Source of the DNA: Paenibacillus sp. 481
GTDB lineage: Bacteria; Bacillota; Bacilli; Paenibacillales; Paenibacillaceae
Length of the DNA: 64,000 bases
NCBI RefSeq assembly: GCF_021223605.1
Contig: NZ_CP075175.1
Location: 4,667,501-4,731,500 of the forward strand
Reading direction: 5' to 3'
This document shows positions 1 to 6,700 of the stretch, piece by piece (within the stretch, counting starts at the first letter, position 1; each line of letters starts with the position of its first letter). The notes beneath the pieces were generated by a model. That model was not told where the DNA came from and ran no database searches. It was given only the letters and a program-made list of their open reading frames with translations. A program made the translations under genes and the position numbers.

Positions 1-1
1 T

Positions 2-805
2 CACGGTACAGATATTACGGTATTGGCCCAAGATGAATCGCTTAAAGATATGATTCGGTTCGCGATTAATCAGAGTGATGCGGTTACAGCGGTGTCTAGC
101 GATTTGATTCGTGAAACAAGAGAGTTGCTTGATATCACGCGCGAGGTTGACTTAACGTATAACTTTGTCGATAAACGAGTCTACTATCCGCGTGATTGCT
201 CACAATTGCGATCGGATTTTGCCTTTCCGCATGAGAAAATTTTGATGCACATTTCTAATTTCCGTCCGGTCAAACGGGTTACGGATGTTATTGAAACGTT
301 TGCCCGTGTTCACGAGTCAGTGCCTTCGCGCTTAATGCTCGTAGGCGAGGGGCCGGATATGCCGAAGGTACAGTGTAAAATTCGTGAAATGGGACTTGAG
401 GATCGCGTTCACTTTTTAGGGAAACAGGACGAAATTGCGCAAGTCATTTCATTGGCAGATGTGTTGCTGTTGCCTTCCGAGAAAGAGAGCTTTGGTCTCG
501 TTGCGCTTGAAGCGATGGCTTGCGGAGTACCGACGATCGGCTCGGAAGCAGGCGGTATCCCAGAGTTGATTTCCCATCGGGAGACGGGATATTTAGCGCC
601 TATTGGCGATACCGATTTAATGGCCCAGTATGCGATTGAATTGTTGTCCAATGATGAATTGGCAGCGAAGATGCGTGAAGCATGCTTGCATCGGGCTCGC
701 AACGTATTTTGTAACGACTTGATCACGCAAAAATACGAAGAAATTTATTATCGTGTACTCGGAAAAACGGTTACGCCGTTTGAGCGAGCGACTTGTGAGC
801 TATGA
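2..805 (+). CDS. bshA: N-acetyl-alpha-D-glucosaminyl L-malate synthase, 5'-truncated
   Basis: GT4-family glycosyltransferase that joins UDP-GlcNAc to L-malate, the first step of bacillithiol synthesis in the cytoplasm. The reading frame is open from base 2 and its first visible residues, HGTDITV, are internal to the BshA N-domain, so the true start lies before the window. The C-terminal Rossmann domain is complete: a nucleotide-sugar binding region around LMLVGEGPD and the GT4 EX7E motif in ESFGLVALEAMACG. The stop overlaps the ATG of cca, so the two are translationally coupled. The bshA-cca-birA order matches Bacillus subtilis. A generic GT4 enzyme is the alternative, but the order and motifs make BshA very likely. 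Confidence 0.9.
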   Translation, partial: HGTDITVLAQDESLKDMIRFAINQSDAVTAVSSDLIRETRELLDITREVDLTYNFVDKRVYYPRDCSQLRSDFAFPHEKILMHISNFRPVKRVTDVIETFARVHESVPSRLMLVGEGPDMPKVQCKIREMGLEDRVHFLGKQDEIAQVISLADVLLLPSEKESFGLVALEAMACGVPTIGSEAGGIPELISHRETGYLAPIGDTDLMAQYAIELLSNDELAAKMREACLHRARNVFCNDLITQKYEEIYYRVLGKTVTPFERATCEL

Positions 806-2223
806 TGACCGAACAGTTAAGTGTTCAAATGCAAGGATCCATGTGGGAAGAAGCTATTGGCGTTGTAACAATGCTGGAGCAACGTGGATACCAAGCTTAC
901 ATGGTCGGTGGCTGTGTCCGAGATCTGGTGATGTCGAGATCGATTAACGATATTGATATTGCTACTTCAGCCTTGCCTGAGCAAGTCGCAGCTATGTTTG
1001 AACGTGTAATCCCTACTGGGATGGAGCACGGAACAGTCACTGTTCTTACTGCGGGGCATGCCTATGAAGTAACAACTTTTCGTAAAGAATCAGCGTATGA
1101 GAACTTTCGCAGACCTGAGCAGGTCGAGTTCATTGATGATTTGCGAGAAGACTTGCTGCGGCGTGACTTTACCGTGAATGCGATGGCGTTGGACGCTGCA
1201 GGTGTGCTGCATGACCCATTCCAGGGTCAGACGGATGTGGCAACACGCCGTATCCGCTGCGTAGGAGATCCGGAGGCGCGGTTTCAAGAAGATGCATTGC
1301 GTATGCTAAGAGGCATACGCTTTGCTTCTATTTTGGAGGCGCGGATTGTCAAGTCGACGTGGCGTGCACTTCGCACGCACCGCGAGAAATTACAGCACAT
1401 CGCAATGGAACGTGTACGTGATGAGTTGTGGAAAATGACAGCTGGTCCGCAGCCAGTGCGTGGTTGGGTGCTTCTCGTACGAAGCGGCCTCTTAACGCAT
1501 ACGAAAGATTCGCTTGAGTGTTTGGCGTCTGCAAGAGTGGAGCATTGGGCGCCGTTGTGGTGTGCGCTTGAAAAGGTAGACGGTGCTGACCTTCGTTTTG
1601 CGGTGCTGCTTCTCGGGCATCGCGTAGAGGGGCCAGAAGCGAAGCGTATTATGAATGCGCTTCGTTTATCAAACGCGCAGCAAGATAGACTGCTGCGTAT
1701 TTTAAGGGTGCAGGAACTTGTTGCGGCACATGAGCAGCACAAGGCGCGTGTGGCGTGCGATAGTCGTATGAGTCATGCGGAGATCGAGAATGACACGGAA
1801 CGAATAGATGTGGATAAGCAGTTGATGGGAAGTCAGAAAGTGGCTGAATTCGCACTCAAGTGTATGTGGGCGGGGACTTTATTCAGCTGCGGTGAAGAGG
1901 CGCTGCAACAATGGTTGCAATGTTGTGCTGCGTTAACGGTGTCAACAAGGCCAGCAGCAACATTATTAACTCCTGCCGGTTCAGATGAGTTAAAGTGTAT
2001 TCTTTTGCAACAAGGGCAAGCGTGGCTGGATGACATACCCGTACGTAGCTTGCGTGACCTTGCGATCAGCGGTACGGATATTTTGCAAATGACGAGCCGT
2101 CCGAGTGGGTCATGGTTAAAATCGTTGCTTGAAGCAGCATGGATGGCAATCGCTTTAAAAGAACTTCCGAATGACCGGATACGATTGTTAAAGTGGATTG
2201 AGCACAGGTTGGAGGAACAATGA
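802..2223 (+). CDS. cca: CCA tRNA nucleotidyltransferase
   Basis: Class II nucleotidyltransferase that adds or repairs the 3' CCA end of tRNAs. The N-terminal catalytic core shows MVGGCVRDLV and the metal-binding acidic pair in NDIDIAT, then the conserved blocks RRDFTVNAMALD and EDALRMLRGIRFAS. At 473 aa it is longer than the roughly 400 aa B. subtilis enzyme; extra sequence lies in the C-terminal half (about residues 310-400) and is not recognised. The start is uncertain. ATG 802 (or 805) is coupled to the bshA stop, but ATG 841 (MWEEAIG) aligns better with the family N-terminus and has a weak AAGGA upstream. A single gene suggests complete CCA addition rather than split A/CC enzymes, but this is inference. 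Confidence 0.93.
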   Translation: MMTEQLSVQMQGSMWEEAIGVVTMLEQRGYQAYMVGGCVRDLVMSRSINDIDIATSALPEQVAAMFERVIPTGMEHGTVTVLTAGHAYEVTTFRKESAYENFRRPEQVEFIDDLREDLLRRDFTVNAMALDAAGVLHDPFQGQTDVATRRIRCVGDPEARFQEDALRMLRGIRFASILEARIVKSTWRALRTHREKLQHIAMERVRDELWKMTAGPQPVRGWVLLVRSGLLTHTKDSLECLASARVEHWAPLWCALEKVDGADLRFAVLLLGHRVEGPEAKRIMNALRLSNAQQDRLLRILRVQELVAAHEQHKARVACDSRMSHAEIENDTERIDVDKQLMGSQKVAEFALKCMWAGTLFSCGEEALQQWLQCCAALTVSTRPAATLLTPAGSDELKCILLQQGQAWLDDIPVRSLRDLAISGTDILQMTSRPSGSWLKSLLEAAWMAIALKELPNDRIRLLKWIEHRLEEQ

Positions 2224-3188
2224 CAGACCGATTACTGGAATTGCTAGCGCAGCATCCGAACGAATATGTGTCAGGCGAGCAGTTAAGCCAACACTTAAGT
2301 ATAAGTCGGACAGCGGTGTGGAAACAAATTAACCGCCTACGCGCAAAAGGATATGAATTTGATGCGGTACCAAAGCTAGGATACCGCTTGTTACAGCAAC
2401 CTACACGACTAGACGAGAAGCTCCTGCTTAGTAAACTGCGTACAACATCGTTTGGTCGTCAGTTGCGAATCTTGTGGAAGACGGAATCGACACAAAATGA
2501 AGCAACTGCTTGGCTATTGTCAGGTGCCAAAGAAGGCGCTGTTGTAATCGCCGAAGAGCAGACCGGTGGAAGAGGCCGTAGGGGACGAAATTGGCATTCA
2601 CCTGCTGGCAAAGGCATTTGGATGAGCGTTGTGTTACAGCCAAGCATGCCACTACAATTTACGCCGCATTTAACGCTACTTACAGCTGTTGCGATATGCA
2701 GAGCCATTAAAAAAATGCATCCAGTTGAAGTCGGTATCAAGTGGCCTAACGATTTACTCGTGAATGAACGTAAAGTGTGTGGGATTTTGTTAGAATCACA
2801 GGCAGAAGATGAACGGCTGCTAAGTGTTATTGCGGGCATCGGCATCAGTGCAAACCTGAGCGCTGACGATTATCCACCAGAGCTGCGCGAAATCGCGACT
2901 TCTTTAAGCGAAGTTACTGGCCATGGATGGGACCGAGCGCAACTGATCGCAGAGCTTCTGTTTGAATTTGAACAGTTGTATCATTTGTATGAAGAGCAAG
3001 GCTTTGGACCGATACGCTCATTATGGGAGGCGCAATCCATCACGATTGGCCGCATGGTCAGCGTCGATACGCCGCATGGAGTCGTCACGGGCATAGCCCA
3101 AAGCTTGGACGAGTCTGGAGCGCTTGTCTTATTGGGACAAGACGGCTGTTACCGTAAAGTTTTTTCTGGAGATGTGCATTTTGCTTAA
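2220..3188 (+). CDS. birA: Bifunctional biotin-protein ligase / biotin operon repressor
   Basis: Activates biotin as biotinyl-AMP, transfers it to acetyl-CoA carboxylase and other carrier proteins, and as a dimer represses biotin genes. The N-terminal winged helix (about residues 1-65) contains QLSQHLSISRTAVWKQINRL, so this is the regulatory type of BirA. The catalytic domain has the GRGRRGRNWHSP biotinoyl-AMP loop and KWPNDLLVNERKVCGIL. A short SH3-like C-terminal domain follows. The ATG overlaps the cca stop (ATGA), showing operon coupling. Length of 322 aa is normal for the family. Confidence 0.95.
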   Translation: MTDRLLELLAQHPNEYVSGEQLSQHLSISRTAVWKQINRLRAKGYEFDAVPKLGYRLLQQPTRLDEKLLLSKLRTTSFGRQLRILWKTESTQNEATAWLLSGAKEGAVVIAEEQTGGRGRRGRNWHSPAGKGIWMSVVLQPSMPLQFTPHLTLLTAVAICRAIKKMHPVEVGIKWPNDLLVNERKVCGILLESQAEDERLLSVIAGIGISANLSADDYPPELREIATSLSEVTGHGWDRAQLIAELLFEFEQLYHLYEEQGFGPIRSLWEAQSITIGRMVSVDTPHGVVTGIAQSLDESGALVLLGQDGCYRKVFSGDVHFA

Positions 3189-3207
3189 TGAAATGTAACG
3201 CTTTTTC

Positions 3208-3216
3208 TGATATACT
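3208..3216 (+). promoter_or_regulatory. Extended -10 promoter for the panB leader
   Basis: TGATATACT is an extended -10 element (TGn followed by TATACT), 20 bases after the birA stop. No good -35 is visible at 17 bases. A start about seven bases downstream would place the 5' end at the foot of the hairpin beginning at 3220, which supports this assignment. Confidence 0.5.
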
Positions 3217-3219
3217 ATC

Positions 3220-3413
3220 CTCGGTGGGCGGTATCCGCAAGGAACCGCACTTACCGAGTGAAACAATGAAACCGTGTTCACAAGTCCATATTCCTTGACG
3301 AACGTGGTGAACGTTTCTGCTCTGAGCCGAAGGGACCGAGACAGAAGGACGTCCGCATGCGACCTCTTTTTTGCTCTGGAACCTTTTTAGTGGGAACGCT
3401 AAAAGGTTTTTTT
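3220..3413 (+). ncRNA. Structured 5' leader of panBCD, candidate pan RNA motif
   Basis: Between birA and panB is a leader rich in nested hairpins. The first, 3220-3258, pairs CTCGGT with ACCGAG and GCGGT with ACCGC, has a single bulged A, then TCC/GGA closing a GCAA tetraloop. Further stems can be drawn (GTTCAC with GTGAAC; TCTG with CAGA; AGG with CCT around CGCATGCG). The leader ends in a strong intrinsic terminator at 3380-3413, just upstream of the panB ribosome-binding site. The published pan RNA motif lies upstream of panB operons in Firmicutes and features hairpins with bulged adenines. The identification is by position and bulged A only; no covariance model was run. Confidence 0.5.
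3380..3413 (+). terminator. Intrinsic terminator in the panB leader
   Basis: AACCTTTTTAG pairs with CTAAAAGGTT across a short loop and is followed by a run of T. It lies 40 bases before the panB start, inside the operon leader, so it probably acts as an attenuator rather than as the end of birA transcription. Confidence 0.75.
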
Positions 3414-3454
3414 GTTTTGCGCAAAATAAGAGTTATAAGGAGATGACGAATCTT

Positions 3455-4348
3455 ATGACAAAGAACAAACAGCCACTCACAATCGTGAAAATGAAAACAA
3501 TGAAGCAGCAGGGCGATAAAATCGCCATGGTAACTGCTTATGATTACCCGTCTGCTGCATTGGCTGAACAAGCAGATGTAGACATGATATTGGTGGGTGA
3601 CTCACTGGGGAACGTAGTGCTCGGGTATGACTCGACACTGCCAGTAACATTAGACGACATGGTGTACCACACACGTGCAGTACGTCGCGGAGCGCCGAAT
3701 ACGTTTGTTGTAACTGACATGCCGTTTATGACGTATCACAGCACGGTACAGGAAACGATGTACGGTGTGCGCCGACTCATGCAAGAAGGATTTGCAAACG
3801 CAGTGAAAATGGAAGGCGGTAGTGAAATTGCATTGATGGTTGATGCGTGCGTGAAAGCGGGTGTGCCTGTGTTAGGCCACATCGGTTTGACACCACAATC
3901 TGTCCATCAATTGGGAGGCTACCGAATCCAAGGGAAGACGCCGGAAGATGCCAAGCGTTTGCTTGAAGACGCGCTCGCCTTGGAGCGTGCAGGAGCATTT
4001 GGTATCGTACTTGAGCTCGTAACGGATCAAGTAGCGGCATACATTTCCGAACGTTTATCTATACCGACAATTGGTATTGGCGCAGGCGCACAATGTGACG
4101 GTCAAGTGCTTGTATACCATGATATATTGCGTTATGATCCGAGCTATCGTGAGAAAAAAATGGTCAAAACGTACGCAGATATCGGTGCAACAGTTCGCGA
4201 AAGCATTCAAGCGTATGTGCAAGATGTTAAACAACAGGCGTTTCCAGCTCCTGAACACACTTTTAGCGCTGGTGATGAAGTTGTAGAAAGTTTGTACGGT
4301 AACGCTAACGGAACGAGCGTAAGCAATAAGAAGGTGCAGCATACATGA
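3455..4348 (+). CDS. panB: 3-methyl-2-oxobutanoate hydroxymethyltransferase
   Basis: Transfers a hydroxymethyl group from methylene-tetrahydrofolate to 2-oxoisovalerate to give ketopantoate, the first committed step of pantothenate and CoA synthesis. TIM-barrel motifs are present: MVTAYDYPSA, the metal-binding VGDSLGNVVLGYDST, VKMEGG, and GHIGLTPQ. The frame stays open upstream, but ATG 3455 (MTKNKQ) is chosen because AAGGAGATGA at 3437-3446 is a near-perfect Shine-Dalgarno at correct spacing. The ATG at 3443 falls inside that Shine-Dalgarno. The product is 297 aa. It overlaps panC by ATGA. Confidence 0.95.
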   Translation: MTKNKQPLTIVKMKTMKQQGDKIAMVTAYDYPSAALAEQADVDMILVGDSLGNVVLGYDSTLPVTLDDMVYHTRAVRRGAPNTFVVTDMPFMTYHSTVQETMYGVRRLMQEGFANAVKMEGGSEIALMVDACVKAGVPVLGHIGLTPQSVHQLGGYRIQGKTPEDAKRLLEDALALERAGAFGIVLELVTDQVAAYISERLSIPTIGIGAGAQCDGQVLVYHDILRYDPSYREKKMVKTYADIGATVRESIQAYVQDVKQQAFPAPEHTFSAGDEVVESLYGNANGTSVSNKKVQHT

Positions 4349-5226
4349 TTATTGCACGTACTATTTCTGATATGCGTGCCGCAGTAAACACGCTTAAGCA
4401 GCAGCAAATCGCTGCTGGAATCGTTCCATCCGTTGGCTTCGTGCCCACAATGGGGTATTTACATGAGGGACACGCTAGCTTGATGAGAGCTGCGAAAGAT
4501 TGTAGCATTTCGGTGCTAAGTATTTTTGTGAATCCGATCCAATTTGGACCTAATGAGGATTTGGATCGTTATCCGCGTGACGAGGCAAGGGATTTGCAGC
4601 TTGCGGAACAATGCGGTGTGGATGTTGTATTTTTACCAACGGTTGATATTATGTATCCGTCCGCTCGCAAAACGACGATACAAGTTACAGATGTATCCGC
4701 GCGATTGTGTGGAGCATCCCGTCCAGGGCACTTTGATGGTGTAACGACGGTCGTGGCAAAGCTGTTTAATATCGTGAAGCCAGATCGGGCTTACTTCGGC
4801 ATGAAAGACGCTCAGCAAGTGGCCGTTATCCAGCAAATGGTTGACGATCTGAACTTTGATCTGACAATCGTACCTTGCCCAATCGTTCGCGAACAGGATG
4901 GACTCGCCCTCAGCTCACGTAACGTCTATTTATGTGCTGAGGAACGTGAGCAAGCCCTTGTGTTGTCGCAAGCGCTCCAATCGATTGATGCTCTGCTCGA
5001 ACAACATCCTAGCCTCACGGCCGCGGATTTAGTAACGGTGTTACAAGAAACGATTACAACGAAGCCTTTGGCGAAAATAGACTACGTTGAAGTGCTGCAA
5101 TTTCCATCTTTGCAGCCGCAGCTAACTAACGAGCCGCTTGTACAGTCGCAGACCCAAGTGATCGTAGCGCTGGCTGTCCATTTTGGACGCACACGTCTTA
5201 TTGATAATCGTTTATTGTTCGCGTAA
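4345..5226 (+). CDS. panC: Pantothenate synthetase (pantoate--beta-alanine ligase)
   Basis: ATP-dependent condensation of pantoate with beta-alanine. Family motifs are intact: [16 protein letters not shown] (HxGH-type nucleotide site), [19 protein letters not shown], the pantoate-binding [10 protein letters not shown], and [21 protein letters not shown] (KMSKS-like region) follows. The 293 aa length is typical. The start overlaps the panB stop, so translation is coupled. The beta-alanine substrate would come from PanD encoded next. Confidence 0.95.
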   Translation: MIIARTISDMRAAVNTLKQQQIAAGIVPSVGFVPTMGYLHEGHASLMRAAKDCSISVLSIFVNPIQFGPNEDLDRYPRDEARDLQLAEQCGVDVVFLPTVDIMYPSARKTTIQVTDVSARLCGASRPGHFDGVTTVVAKLFNIVKPDRAYFGMKDAQQVAVIQQMVDDLNFDLTIVPCPIVREQDGLALSSRNVYLCAEEREQALVLSQALQSIDALLEQHPSLTAADLVTVLQETITTKPLAKIDYVEVLQFPSLQPQLTNEPLVQSQTQVIVALAVHFGRTRLIDNRLLFA

Positions 5227-5278
5227 TATCCGATTCGTACTTATACTCATTTACTCAACATATAGAGGGGGAAATACG

Positions 5279-5662
5279 GTGTTTCGTGAAATGATGAAAT
5301 CAAAAATTCATCGTGCAACGGTGACTGAGGCGAACTTGAATTATGTAGGCAGTATTACGATCGATGAGCATTTGATGGAATTAGCCGATTTGCTTCCGAA
5401 TGAAAAAGTTCAAATTGTGAACAATTACAATGGTGCTCGTTTGGAGACGTACGTCATAAAAGGGCCGCGTCATTCTGGTGTTATTTGTTTGAATGGTGCA
5501 GCAGCACGTCTCGTCCAGCCTGGAGATAATGTTATCATCATTTCTTATGCGTCAATGACAGATGAAGAAGCTCGTAAGTACGATCCAAAAGTGGTGTTTG
5601 TTGACGAGCATAACAAAGCAGTTGAATTGGCGCATGAAGAATTGCATGCTACGATTCGCTAA
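5279..5662 (+). CDS. panD: Aspartate 1-decarboxylase proenzyme
   Basis: Pyruvoyl enzyme that decarboxylates aspartate to beta-alanine for PanC. It is made as a proenzyme that self-cleaves; the cleavage pair is Gly24-Ser25 in NYVGSITID, with downstream [11 protein letters not shown] and CLNGAAARL conserved. The start is GTG 5279, preceded by AGAGGGGGA. This gives 127 aa, the same length as the B. subtilis protein, so the longer open frame upstream is not coding. It follows panC by 52 bases and completes panBCD. Confidence 0.94.
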   Translation: MFREMMKSKIHRATVTEANLNYVGSITIDEHLMELADLLPNEKVQIVNNYNGARLETYVIKGPRHSGVICLNGAAARLVQPGDNVIIISYASMTDEEARKYDPKVVFVDEHNKAVELAHEELHATIR

Positions 5663-5864
5663 CCATTTATTTGGTATCTTGTAACATTAATGCCAATAAC
5701 CAATTTCAAGCAGTGCGTTTCTTATTGTTGTTGCGATGGAATGGTGTTTCATTATTTTAAGCAATGATTCACCGCATACAATTGTCCCGGAAGACACAAA
5801 ATGTACGTGAGCTTAAAAAGGACAAGTCAACGATACGCATCACTCGTGAAGGTGGGATGGAATC

Positions 5865-6548
5865 GTGCTGCAACAAGTATTCGAAACGATGAATTTGTTA
5901 TTGGACGAAATTAGTGAGCAATATTCGTCCGCGCAAGGAGAGCAGAAGCAAGAGCTTGAACGGCAACTGTCTTTGTTAAGCTCCATGAGCGATCATATTG
6001 TTGATGAGTGGCTGCGCTTCGAAGAGAAGCTGGCTGAAGTTCGACCGCGCGCCAAAGATGCTGGCGCAGCGGCCTCTGCTGTAACGGCGTATGCGGTTGG
6101 ATCACCTGCCGGAAGTACGAAACAAGCGGCACCGCAAATGCTCGATTACGGAGATCCGCTGCAGCGCGGTCAAGGCTACTTCGCGTTAAATATGTTCAAG
6201 CATGCGGTACGTTACTTTGAACTGGCTGTGGAACATCAGCCGGACAGCTTAACGGCACGCGGCTGGTTAGCCATGTCGCATTTGCATTTAGGAAGTAGTC
6301 AAGAAGCATGTCGTCATTTTAATTTTATTATTCCATTAACCGAGGACAACAAGCTGAAGGCTCTATCCTATAATGCGCTTGGCTGCATATACGCGAAGGA
6401 TTTGCAATTTGATAAGGCGCAGCAATTTTTTGAAAAAGCGTACCAAACCGACCCAACCCTCCAAGAAGCGTTACAAAACTTGAAGGCGTGTTCGGGAAAA
6501 AAGGGTACGTTGCATTATGGCAGTGAACGGATGGCGCAAATGGCCTAA
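5865..6548 (+). CDS. Tetratricopeptide repeat protein
   Basis: A 227 aa cytoplasmic protein of unknown specific role. The N-terminal third is helical and charged, with a coiled-coil-like stretch around residues 15-65, followed by an alanine-rich linker. From about residue 100 there are TPR-like helices: ALNMFKHAVRYFELAVEHQP, then a repeat starting ARGWLAMSHLHLG, then a clear one, ALGCIYAKDLQFDKAQQFF. GTG 5865 is chosen because AGGTGGGA lies eight bases upstream. It sits alone between panD and dinG, separated from panD by about 200 bases without a clear terminator. TPRs suggest a scaffold or protein-protein role; no enzymatic motif is seen. Confidence 0.8.
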   Translation: MLQQVFETMNLLLDEISEQYSSAQGEQKQELERQLSLLSSMSDHIVDEWLRFEEKLAEVRPRAKDAGAAASAVTAYAVGSPAGSTKQAAPQMLDYGDPLQRGQGYFALNMFKHAVRYFELAVEHQPDSLTARGWLAMSHLHLGSSQEACRHFNFIIPLTEDNKLKALSYNALGCIYAKDLQFDKAQQFFEKAYQTDPTLQEALQNLKACSGKKGTLHYGSERMAQMA

Positions 6549-6587
6549 TGAACGAATGACCATATGAGTCGTCCCAATGGAGAAGAA

Positions 6588-6632
6588 GAGGGAAACGTCA
6601 AGTACGTAAAAATACGTACAGATGTTTCCCTC
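6588..6632 (+). terminator. Long hairpin between the TPR gene and dinG
   Basis: GAGGGAAAC pairs perfectly with GTTTCCCTC, and inside it GTACGTA pairs with TACGTAC. There is no proper T tract after it, so it could be a weak terminator or an RNA processing/stability hairpin. Confidence 0.45.
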
Positions 6633-6700
6633 TACTCATTTCCAAACGACCGAACATCTGTTATGCTAATAGCAGTAATTTGTGAGAGGAATTCTACAAG

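Noticed and set aside
1284..1742. 152 aa ORF antisense to cca
   Set aside because: It is a frame shadow of cca with skewed Cys/Ser/Arg composition and no ribosome-binding site.
3371..3454. Upstream in-frame extension of panB
   Set aside because: The extension runs through the terminator and leader; ATG 3455 has a near-perfect Shine-Dalgarno and fits the family length.
5183..5278. Upstream extension of panD
   Set aside because: It overlaps panC and would add residues before the conserved N-terminus; GTG 5279 gives exactly the usual 127 aa.
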